Shown here: positions 54,901 to 62,811 of the stretch, in pieces
Layout: each line of letters opens with the position of its first letter
Numbering within the stretch: position 1 is the first letter of the stretch
Assembly (NCBI RefSeq): GCF_004368405.1
Contig: NZ_SBJH01000109.1
Span: forward strand, 1 to 64,000
DNA length: 64,000 nt
From: Olivibacter sp. XZL3
GTDB taxonomy: Bacteria > Bacteroidota > Bacteroidia > Sphingobacteriales > Sphingobacteriaceae
Direction of reading: 5' to 3'
Position numbers and translations under genes: made by a program
Notes under the pieces: model-generated
The model's input: the letters and a program-made list of their open reading frames with translations, nothing else
Database searches by the model: none
Told to the model about the DNA's origin: nothing

Positions 54901-56101
54901 AATCGCTGTCTATATAACTATAGCTCCCTTGCTTATACTGAGCCAGCTTACCTTGGCTCAAGACGAAAACGGAGGAAAGAAACTAGCCCATAGCCTTGAA
55001 GCGACCGCTGCAAAAATTGAAGGTATGACGAACAAGCTGACAAAGCAGCTGAAAGAGATCAACACCGATGAAATTGTGCAACGCGCCGAGCGAATCGCCC
55101 GTTTTTCTGAAGAGCAGGCAGAGAAAATAGTAAGCAAGACGGCAACTATCGATTGGGAAAATGAGCTTCCCCTGTTGGATCCAAAAAATGGGGGCGTAGA
55201 ACAAACGAAGACGGTACAAAAAGTTTATATTATGTCCAGAAACACCCCACTGACTATTGACAACCGTTATGGCAAGGTGGAAGTAAAGACTTGGGCAAAG
55301 AATGAAATTAAAGTAGACATCGTCATCAGGGCCGTGGAAGCCTCGGGAAGCAAAGCCGAGGAAATCATCAACAGTGTTTCCATTGCCGAAACGAAGTCTC
55401 CGAATAATATTTCATTGGTTACGCAAATCAACAGGGGAAAATCAAGTTGGTGGAACAATGTTGTTAGCGGAAATAACCGAGGCGTACAGATCAATTACCT
55501 GGTGTACTTGCCAAAAACGAACTCGCTCACCATCAACAATAGATACGGTGCCGTCATTTTGCCCGATTTAGCAGGCAGTGTAGACTTGGACGTTTCCTAC
55601 GGCAGTTTAAATGCCGGCAGATTGTCGGGCAGTAGTATCCGCGTTAATTCCAGCTACGGATCAGCAAAAATTGTGTCTGTAAAAGATGCCGTCTTAGATT
55701 TCAAATATGGCAGTATGGATTTAGGCGAAGCCGAAAATATACAGTTAAACATTGGATATTGTGGTGGCAGTCAAATAGGCGTTCTTAAAAGCTCAGGCGA
55801 TGTTGCTATCAAATATTCCGGAGGCTTCAAGATTGGATTAGCCGAAACCATTCGGAAATTGAACCTAGATGCGGCATATTCGTCGAGCACTGTCCGAATT
55901 GATCCTGCCGCTCATTTCTCTTATCAAGTTGATGTTAGCTACGGCGGATTCGACAAAGGCCATGCTGTTATTACAAAAGAAGAGCCCGACCCTAGCGAAC
56001 GTGGTCCGAAGCTTCATAAAACCTACCATGGCTATTTCGGAAAAAGTTCGGCTAACCAGGTACGAATCGACTCGAAATATGGTTCGATAACGTTTAAGTA
56101 G
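54887..56101 (+). CDS. Exported DUF4097-like beta-repeat protein
   Basis: A 404-residue exported protein with a signal peptide (about 1-24, ending LAQ) and a heptad-rich stretch at about 30-90. The C-terminal two thirds form repeats of short strands with motifs NRYGxV, SYGS and SKYGSI, a pattern of adhesin-like or head-GIN/DUF4097 families. It would be on the periplasmic side or surface. It overlaps the membrane protein gene and is likely the target or effector of the sigma circuit. A precise function cannot be given. Confidence 0.72.
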   Translation: MNRYKIAVYITIAPLLILSQLTLAQDENGGKKLAHSLEATAAKIEGMTNKLTKQLKEINTDEIVQRAERIARFSEEQAEKIVSKTATIDWENELPLLDPKNGGVEQTKTVQKVYIMSRNTPLTIDNRYGKVEVKTWAKNEIKVDIVIRAVEASGSKAEEIINSVSIAETKSPNNISLVTQINRGKSSWWNNVVSGNNRGVQINYLVYLPKTNSLTINNRYGAVILPDLAGSVDLDVSYGSLNAGRLSGSSIRVNSSYGSAKIVSVKDAVLDFKYGSMDLGEAENIQLNIGYCGGSQIGVLKSSGDVAIKYSGGFKIGLAETIRKLNLDAAYSSSTVRIDPAAHFSYQVDVSYGGFDKGHAVITKEEPDPSERGPKLHKTYHGYFGKSSANQVRIDSKYGSITFK

Positions 56102-56215
56102 TTGCTGTAAGCTGTAAGCATTAGGCTTTAAGCTTATAACTTCGGTCCATTTTTACTTTTTAATTTAGATGTAACCAATAATTAAAAGTTGCGTCTTATA
56201 TAAAACGTAATCTAT

Positions 56216-59026
56216 ATGGACCCTAAACTACTTCCTCATGTTATTTGCCGCACGCCTCTTTTTTCTTTTGAAGACACATTAAATGATAAATGGGACGAAC
56301 TGAAAGAGGCCATTAAAATTTCGTCAAAAGACCTTTACGAACAAATAAAAGACACCACGAGCGAAGGCTATGATCAACTTCCACAAAAAGTGAAATTCTC
56401 CTGTTGGAAGTATTTCAATCGCGCTCGGTTCAGAGCCACCCCTTTTGGACTTTTCGGTTCCATCACGCTGCTGCCCATGAATAAATATGGGGCTAAAATT
56501 GTTCTTAAAAAAGAACCTAGCCTTCGCTCATTTACCAATTGGGTCCATAAAGACACGTTATTATCCAACACGGAGTCACTATATAAAAAAGCCAATCTCA
56601 TTCGTGCCAACACCTCTGCTTATCCCTGCGGAGACCAACTACGCTATATAAGCACTTTAGAAGATGGAACTTTTGAGATTGCCTCCATTGAAAGGCAGCC
56701 GGTCATTGAAACGGTGTTAATGCTATGTAAGGATTCCATTGCCAAAGAAAAAATTGTAGAACACCTTACCCATAGGCAGAAGCTTCACCTATCAGTTGCA
56801 GAAGACCTATTGATGCAGCTCATTGAATTGCAATTGCTACTGACCGATCTGCATCCGAATATCATCGGCACCGATTATTTTAAGCGGGTCGGCTTGAAGT
56901 CAACAGCACCGCAAAGAGATCCTTATTTCATCTCGGCCCGGTCCTTACTGGAGGGCAGCGTCTCCAGCGGACAATTTAAAGTGATACCCGAAGCCATTAA
57001 TTTCATAAAAGACTACCTGCCACAAACCTCTCATAAACCGCTTGAAAAATTTAAGCGCGCCTTTCAGTCGAAATTTGAATACCGGGAAGTGCGCTTATTA
57101 GAGGCACTCGATCCCGAAATAGGTGTAGGGTATAATGAGTTGGAATCGTCGCCCGGTACGGACGAATTGGTAGACCGCTTGGTGAACAATCGGTTAATGC
57201 AAAATAATGATCAAGTCCCCTACACACCATTCCATCAGTTTCTATTAAACGGCATACTTAAAGGAGAAAATATTCAGCTAGCAGACCTAGCCAAACATCA
57301 GCTGCCTCTGAGGAAAGCTACGCTACCGAACACGTTTGGCGCTATCGTCAAGCAAGTAGATGATCAATTGTATGTCGAACAAGCCGGAGGTTGTACGGCC
57401 AACTCTCTTTTAGGCCGATTTACATTGGAAGAACCAAACTTGACAGATTACTGCAAAACCTTAGTGGCGAAAGAAGAAGCTGCTAATCCAGAAGTGCTGT
57501 TTTTTGACATCGCTTATCAATCGGAAAAAAAAGTTGATAATGTAAACCGTCGGAACCGACTTTATAATTATGAAGTCACCCTTGTCGGTTGGAGTGATCA
57601 AGAGCATTCTTTACCACTGGACGACCTACTAATTAGTGTGAGAAACAATGAAGTTATACTCCGTTCAAATAGATTAGCCAAACGGCTGGTGCCTCGCTTA
57701 GCGAGCGCCTATAATTACTCGCGATCAGACCTGTCTGTTTATCGCCTCCTATGCGACATACAACATCAAGGCCTTCAAACGAATCTGGCCGTTAATCCCT
57801 CGAAGATATTTCCTAACCTTGATTACTATCCGCAAGTAACCTACAAGAATGTTGTGTTTTCGCCTCGCATGTGGAAGGTTCCAAAAAAAACCTTGTTTAG
57901 TGCCACTTCACCTGTTAAGGCATTAAAAAAGTGGCTGCGAGCAGAAGCGATACCCGCTAAATTCAAATGCTTCAGTAACGATCAGTTTCTTTTATTCGAT
58001 TCAGCATCGGATGAGGATCTGGAGTTCTTCCTGCAATACACTAAAAATGGGGGTGAGCAGTATATTACGGAAGTAGCCTTACCGAAAAAGCCCTTGGTCG
58101 AAGACGAGCTTGGTCGTCCATATCTTTCGGAAATGAACCTTCAATTTTATTGCGAAACGAAGCCCTACACAGCTGTCTCAAGGGCCATCACCAAGAACAG
58201 CCATACCGACGCTCTTTCACTTATAGGGCAAAACTGGCTGTATTTTGAAATATACGCGCATTCATTACGTTCTGATGTCATATTGACCGAAACGATAACT
58301 GCCTACCTAAAATTGATAAAGCAACACGTGAGCAAGTGGTTCTTTATTCGTTATTCCGTTCCGTCACCACATATCCGCCTACGCCTGCACCTAAAGGAAC
58401 CTAAGGCATCATTTCATAAAGCCGTTAGTGTTTTAACCGCTTTATTAGAAAAAGACATCCGTAGCGGTGTGGTGACAGATCTACAAATAAAAAATTATCA
58501 TAGAGAAATAGAGCGTTATGGTTTGAGCAGGATGGATCGTGCAGAACGTTGCTTTTGGAAAGAAAGTAAATACACATTACTGCTTATCAACAGCAAGATC
58601 GATCGTCCAACGAGCTATCGATTCGTACTACGCTTAATAGACGATTTATTCAAAGGCTTGGATTTTAATTACAGCCAAGTAATGGCTTTTGCAAAAAAGG
58701 GGGCCGATGCCTTTGCCGATGAATTTAAAGCCGGCATAAAGGAGTTTAAAGCCATAAACGAAGCCTTTGAACCATTTAAGGAAGACGATCACAGTTTTTC
58801 GTCAACAAAAAAGATTGAACGTGCCTATCAGACCGCTTTGAAAGAAATAATAGATTTACTGAAACAAAGCGATGCAGACGATCGCCTGCAATTAATTAGC
58901 GATTTAGTCCACATGCATGTCAATAGGCTCTTTTCAAGCGACCAACGCGTTCATGAGTTTATTATTTACCAATTTTATCTGAAACAGCTAAGGAGCCGAC
59001 AAAGCCGTTTAAAACAGACAGTTTAA
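56216..59026 (+). CDS. Lantibiotic dehydratase, LanB type (full length)
   Basis: LanB enzymes use glutamyl-tRNA to glutamylate Ser/Thr of a peptide and then eliminate glutamate, giving dehydroalanine/dehydrobutyrine. The 936-residue protein contains the glutamylation domain, starting with CRTPLFSFED (11-20) and FRATPFGLFGS (72-82), and the C-terminal elimination domain from about residue 650 with WFFIRYSVPSPHIRLRL (Arg712, His719, Arg721) and an IERYGL near 767. Both halves are therefore in one gene. No LanC cyclase, lantibiotic transporter or protease is adjacent. A Ser/Thr-rich, Cys-free peptide gene lies at 60178. The 3' end overlaps the convergent kinase gene by 65 bases. Confidence 0.9.
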   Translation: MDPKLLPHVICRTPLFSFEDTLNDKWDELKEAIKISSKDLYEQIKDTTSEGYDQLPQKVKFSCWKYFNRARFRATPFGLFGSITLLPMNKYGAKIVLKKEPSLRSFTNWVHKDTLLSNTESLYKKANLIRANTSAYPCGDQLRYISTLEDGTFEIASIERQPVIETVLMLCKDSIAKEKIVEHLTHRQKLHLSVAEDLLMQLIELQLLLTDLHPNIIGTDYFKRVGLKSTAPQRDPYFISARSLLEGSVSSGQFKVIPEAINFIKDYLPQTSHKPLEKFKRAFQSKFEYREVRLLEALDPEIGVGYNELESSPGTDELVDRLVNNRLMQNNDQVPYTPFHQFLLNGILKGENIQLADLAKHQLPLRKATLPNTFGAIVKQVDDQLYVEQAGGCTANSLLGRFTLEEPNLTDYCKTLVAKEEAANPEVLFFDIAYQSEKKVDNVNRRNRLYNYEVTLVGWSDQEHSLPLDDLLISVRNNEVILRSNRLAKRLVPRLASAYNYSRSDLSVYRLLCDIQHQGLQTNLAVNPSKIFPNLDYYPQVTYKNVVFSPRMWKVPKKTLFSATSPVKALKKWLRAEAIPAKFKCFSNDQFLLFDSASDEDLEFFLQYTKNGGEQYITEVALPKKPLVEDELGRPYLSEMNLQFYCETKPYTAVSRAITKNSHTDALSLIGQNWLYFEIYAHSLRSDVILTETITAYLKLIKQHVSKWFFIRYSVPSPHIRLRLHLKEPKASFHKAVSVLTALLEKDIRSGVVTDLQIKNYHREIERYGLSRMDRAERCFWKESKYTLLLINSKIDRPTSYRFVLRLIDDLFKGLDFNYSQVMAFAKKGADAFADEFKAGIKEFKAINEAFEPFKEDDHSFSSTKKIERAYQTALKEIIDLLKQSDADDRLQLISDLVHMHVNRLFSSDQRVHEFIIYQFYLKQLRSRQSRLKQTV

Positions 59027-60089
59027 TCTGCACCTTGGTTTGAAAATAATTTTTCCCATCGCGGAAATAAGTAAATGTAGCCTGATCGCCATAGGTGTGC
59101 TCCAACCTCTTCGCGATGTTTTCCAGGCCTTTGCTTAAACCAGTGGTATTATGAATGGCATTAATTAAGTTTTTTGTCTCAATGAATACGCTGTCCTCAT
59201 CTGTATATAATCTTAGGGTGGCAGGATGATTAGACAAGGATAAATTACCGTGCTTAAAAATGTTTTCCGTTAGCGTTATTAAAACTAAAGGGATCATCCA
59301 AATACTCCGGACTTTTTCCTCTACTTCTATATTGAAATAAATCTGATGGTTCTGACGCAGTCGGTGCAAGTGAATGAGATTATGCACCTGTTCAATTTCC
59401 TCTTCAATAGCGATATAGCCTTTATCTTCACTACTTTCTACCGCATAACGCATCATGGCCGACAGCGTCAAGATAGCATCCGCCGCTATAGGCGCAGATT
59501 TCCGCGTTTTGTTGTAGATAAAATTTAGCGTATTAAACAAAAAATGGGGATTGATCTGTGCCCGCAGATAAGCGTTCTGTGCGTTGGCCAATTCCTTTTC
59601 CATCTTCTGTTGTGCAATAATCTGGTGAAGCTGCCGTCTTTCCAAGCTGGCCGTTCGCTCTTTTTCTTTCAATAAGTTGATTAAGAAATAATATCCAGTT
59701 GAGAAACCAATGAAATATAACGTTCGCCAGGTAACCTTTATAAGATTAGCTCTTTCGAAGTTAATACGTTCGATGCCAAAAAAGTGAGGATAATACGAAG
59801 CGAAATTTGCGATAACATAATAAAACAGATAATACGCAATTACTTCAAGGACGATGCCTGCTGGCAATGTAAGAAAGGCGATTCCTCTTTTCAGGATTCT
59901 AGGCAAAACATAGTGCGCATGGAAATAGAACAAACCTATATAGATCGCATAATGTACAATGTAGGAAGGGGGCTTCCCAAATTTCCCTGAAACGATGCCT
60001 ACGATCATCGTTTCGTAGAGCATAAATATTGTCCAAGTAATTATGTGAGCACGGTATTTCAGTAAAAAATTTAGAAACGTTTTACCCAT
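58962..60089 (-). CDS. LytS/YesM-type sensor histidine kinase
   Basis: A 375-residue membrane histidine kinase. About four hydrophobic segments occupy residues 10-140, followed by a coiled linker and the HisKA_3/His_kinase block with phospho-acceptor His182 in QINPHFLFNTL and the N-box ENIFKHGNL near 290. No extracellular sensory domain is visible, so it probably senses through its membrane part. It pairs with the LytTR regulator upstream on the same strand (248 bases away) and converges on the LanB gene with a 65-base overlap. Confidence 0.92.
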   Translation of the reverse strand: MGKTFLNFLLKYRAHIITWTIFMLYETMIVGIVSGKFGKPPSYIVHYAIYIGLFYFHAHYVLPRILKRGIAFLTLPAGIVLEVIAYYLFYYVIANFASYYPHFFGIERINFERANLIKVTWRTLYFIGFSTGYYFLINLLKEKERTASLERRQLHQIIAQQKMEKELANAQNAYLRAQINPHFLFNTLNFIYNKTRKSAPIAADAILTLSAMMRYAVESSEDKGYIAIEEEIEQVHNLIHLHRLRQNHQIYFNIEVEEKVRSIWMIPLVLITLTENIFKHGNLSLSNHPATLRLYTDEDSVFIETKNLINAIHNTTGLSKGLENIAKRLEHTYGDQATFTYFRDGKNYFQTKVQIKLSVLNGFVGSLAVSDKIGK

Positions 60090-60177
60090 AATTTTTCGGT
60101 TTCGTGTAAGCTAGAGCACATTCTGTGTAAAAATTTTGCACCGCAATATAATAACTCCCAATTTTAAAAGAAAAGCC

Positions 60178-60297
60178 ATGAAAAAGATTGAAATTACAAA
60201 AAAAACAGTTTTCCTGTTTAAACAGGCTAAAAAAAATGGACAGGTAAAAAGTGAAACTAACACTACCGAACTTCTTACGTGGACTTTCACAAATTAA
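60178..60297 (+). CDS. Putative RiPP precursor peptide, cysteine-free, Thr-rich
   Basis: A 39-codon gene between the kinase and regulator genes on the opposite strand. Residues 1-15 (MKKIEITKKTVFLFK) follow the pattern seen at the start of Bacteroidota class I lanthipeptide leaders: a Lys-rich start, alternating hydrophobics and KxTV. Residues 25-39 hold seven Ser/Thr (25, 27, 29, 30, 34, 36, 38) and no cysteine; the tail ends TWTFTN. A purine-rich aaaagaaaag precedes the ATG by about four bases. If real, it is a substrate of the LanB encoded upstream, giving dehydrated residues but no lanthionine rings. Too short for routine gene callers. Confidence 0.6.
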   Translation: MKKIEITKKTVFLFKQAKKNGQVKSETNTTELLTWTFTN

Positions 60298-60337
60298 AAA
60301 TTCAAACAGTTTTAGTTGGTTGGTTTTAAAGACTGGT

Positions 60338-61072
60338 TTAGTTATGACGGCCAGTCTTTATTGTATTCTTTAATAGGTAATCATAAAAGGCGTCTTTATA
60401 AAAGGTACCTATGGGGACAAGTATATTCTTTGGAAGTTTCACAAGACTCCCTTCCACTTTCTCGATGTAATTTTTCGAAATAATAAAGGAACGATGAATT
60501 TGGATAAAATCGTCCGTTTCATCAAAACGTTCCTTTATCTCTTTTAACGTTAGATAGGTCATAATTTCTTCCGAAAGCGTGTGGATTTTAATATAGTTCT
60601 TGACACTTTCGACAGCAATTACTTCATCAAATTTGACCCGTACAAAGCGATTCCTTTCCTCGGTTGTTTTAACGTAAAATTCCCTGGTACTCTCCTCCGC
60701 ATGCGACTTAACATCCTCTTTGATTAATTTACTGATCGTTAAAGCAAATTTAGCAAAGGTAAAAGGCTTTAATAAATAGGCGTCAGCTTCCACCTCAAAT
60801 GCTTCGAACGCGTATTTAGTATGAGCGGTGGTGAAAATCAACTTATCCGTCTTACTCCGCACCGCCCTGGAAAGATCTAAACCGGATATACGGGGCATAT
60901 CGATATCCATGAATATAAAATCTACACCATCGCCTTGGCCAATTTCTGTCATTGCCTGAATCGGGTCAACATAACTGTGTAACAGTCTTAATTCAGGCAT
61001 CTGTTGTATATAATCTGCGATAATCTCTATGGCATCGGGTTCATCGTCGATAACAATACAGGTATGGGTCAT
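60338..61072 (-). CDS. LytTR response regulator
   Basis: A 244-residue response regulator. Receiver domain with acidic DDEPDA at 9-14, phospho-acceptor Asp56 in FMDIDMP and Lys near 106 in LLKPF; LytTR DNA-binding domain from about residue 140 with ESVKNYIKIHT and FIQIHRSFIISKNYIE. It is probably phosphorylated by the kinase gene downstream and may control the peptide and dehydratase genes. A strong promoter (CTTG, 20 bases, TAAGTTTG) lies directly upstream. Confidence 0.94.
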   Translation of the reverse strand: MTHTCIVIDDEPDAIEIIADYIQQMPELRLLHSYVDPIQAMTEIGQGDGVDFIFMDIDMPRISGLDLSRAVRSKTDKLIFTTAHTKYAFEAFEVEADAYLLKPFTFAKFALTISKLIKEDVKSHAEESTREFYVKTTEERNRFVRVKFDEVIAVESVKNYIKIHTLSEEIMTYLTLKEIKERFDETDDFIQIHRSFIISKNYIEKVEGSLVKLPKNILVPIGTFYKDAFYDYLLKNTIKTGRHN

Positions 61073-61088
61073 GTGAACTTGTTTACTT

Positions 61089-61120
61089 CAAACTTAACCA
61101 AACTTTTCGTCTTTCACAAG
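61089..61120 (-). promoter_or_regulatory. Promoter of the LytTR regulator gene
   Basis: Minus strand: CTTG (61117-61120), a 20-base spacer, then TAAGTTTG (61089-61096), an exact -7 match. The leader is about 10 bases. Confidence 0.55.
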
Positions 61121-61202
61121 ACTTAACTATCACCCTTACAAAATGAATTCGATTCGATACCATGCGCATTGAAAGTATTCATATAAATCAAGCGAGTAAA
61201 AA

Positions 61203-61238
61203 AAAGACCGCCCTATCTGAAGGAGGGCAGTCTTTTTT
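61203..61238 (-). terminator. Rho-independent terminator of the SusC/SusD operon
   Basis: Stem aagaccgccct/agggcagtctt with one mismatch and a short loop, followed by T-runs on both strands. It lies 53 bases after the SusD stop, and separates the operon from the regulator gene. Confidence 0.85.
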
Positions 61239-61290
61239 TGGTATACCAGCATTTTATTCGATATACCGACATTATGTTTCCATTACCTGA

Positions 61291-62793
61291 TTAATCCGAT
61301 GGGTTTTGATCGGAGGTACTTAATGCTTTATTTGCATTGATTTCATCCTGAGGTATAGCGAACAACCATCTGTTCGTGCTGGCTGGCAAATCGAACAAAT
61401 TAGGATTAAAGTTATTTGCTGTTCCTCCGTTTAGGTTGGCACCGGCGTGATTACCTGGCCCAGTTGGTCTATTCAATCCGTTGCCTAAACGTTTAATATC
61501 CAATAATCCGAATCCCTCACCCCAAAGCTCTATCTTTCTCTGAAGCAATATCTCTTGTAAAAGCGCATTACCGCCAAGGTTCGAAGCCGAGTACGATGGA
61601 TAACGCGTTACTACCAAGCTTTGTAGGGCGTCAATAGCAACTCCATCCTGCCCTAACCTTGCTGCTGCTTCAGCCTTAATCAAATACATTTCCGCTAATC
61701 GCATTAACAAATAGTCAGAAGCCCAATTACCCGACTGCCGAAGTTGGAATTTGACCTGCGAATAAATCGGCAGTTCAGCATCAGGGCTTCCCGCAAACAT
61801 ATTTTTACGCACATCTTCTTCCGGAATTTGATCATACAACGCTTTGGTAATTTTCTTCTGTGTACCCAAAGCAGCATACCCTCCGGTCGCCTGACGGTTA
61901 TCCATATGCGAGTAGAACGATGCGAAGATGGTTGATTGCTCTACGTTCACTTCTAATCCCCACAACCATTCGGCAGAACTCAGCGTATTGAAACCCGCAG
62001 CCGTATATTGCCCTTGCGTAAACAAGGATGCATCACTATTTGCAATTGCTTGATCCGCGACTTGAAGCGCCGTATTATAGTCGCCATATTGAAGCGCTAC
62101 ACGCGCATGAATCCCTTGAGCAGTTGCCAGGTTAATATGCGATCGATGAACTCTAGATTTTCCCGCCAATAGACGCTCTGCCTCTGTTAGATCTGCAAAA
62201 ATTTGGTTATACACCTCTTGTACCGTTCCCCGACCTTTGCCTTCCGTGGTTGGTTCCGTGTAAAGTGGCACTCCGGGGCTGTTCAAATCCGTTTTACAGA
62301 AAAAATTAACTAAATAATAATAGGAATGCGCACGCAATGCCAAAGATTGCCCTATAATGTGGTCTTTATCTTCTTGCGTACCTGTTGCATTAGGCACTTG
62401 AGCGATAATTCTGTTCACATTGTTAATAATACGATAATAGTAATACCAAGTCCGGTCGGGACGTTGATCCGGCTGTGCATTACTAGCTTGCGCATAGTTG
62501 TAGTCGGTGTTAAACCATCCGTATCCCTGGCTATGAACCACCATATCCTCGCCCATCAAGTCGGACACTAAATCATAGGCTTTTTGCCCAAAATTTCCGT
62601 GGTTGGTAAGCGAAGAATACATCGTTCTGATCGTTCCGTTCAGTGCAACCATCGCACCATCCGTTGTTTCAAACACGGTCTCCGCATCAACGTTATCGGT
62701 TGGGTTCGTTTCTAAATATTCCTTTTTACAGCTTGTCACTAGGAAGATACCAGCGAATGCGACAAGACTGATTCTTTTATATATCTTATTCAT
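61291..62793 (-). CDS. RagB/SusD family nutrient-uptake outer membrane lipoprotein
   Basis: Surface lipoprotein that captures glycans or other nutrients for its TonB-dependent partner. The 500 residues from the ATG at 62793 include a lipoprotein signal with lipobox VTSC at Cys22, then YLETNPTDNVDAET, SLALRAHSYYYLVNFF and LMRLAEMYLIKAEAAARLG, which are SusD TPR-region signatures, and the usual C-terminal RKIELWGEGFGLLDIKRLG. It is 18 bases downstream of susC. The ligand cannot be told from sequence. Confidence 0.95.
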   Translation of the reverse strand: MNKIYKRISLVAFAGIFLVTSCKKEYLETNPTDNVDAETVFETTDGAMVALNGTIRTMYSSLTNHGNFGQKAYDLVSDLMGEDMVVHSQGYGWFNTDYNYAQASNAQPDQRPDRTWYYYYRIINNVNRIIAQVPNATGTQEDKDHIIGQSLALRAHSYYYLVNFFCKTDLNSPGVPLYTEPTTEGKGRGTVQEVYNQIFADLTEAERLLAGKSRVHRSHINLATAQGIHARVALQYGDYNTALQVADQAIANSDASLFTQGQYTAAGFNTLSSAEWLWGLEVNVEQSTIFASFYSHMDNRQATGGYAALGTQKKITKALYDQIPEEDVRKNMFAGSPDAELPIYSQVKFQLRQSGNWASDYLLMRLAEMYLIKAEAAARLGQDGVAIDALQSLVVTRYPSYSASNLGGNALLQEILLQRKIELWGEGFGLLDIKRLGNGLNRPTGPGNHAGANLNGGTANNFNPNLFDLPASTNRWLFAIPQDEINANKALSTSDQNPSD

Positions 62794-62811
62794 CACTTCT
62801 ATTCAATTGTT

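Noticed and set aside
61174-61290. Short plus-strand peptide between the regulator and SusD genes
   Set aside because: Its frame passes through the terminator hairpin and lacks leader-like features, so it is unlikely to be a second RiPP precursor.
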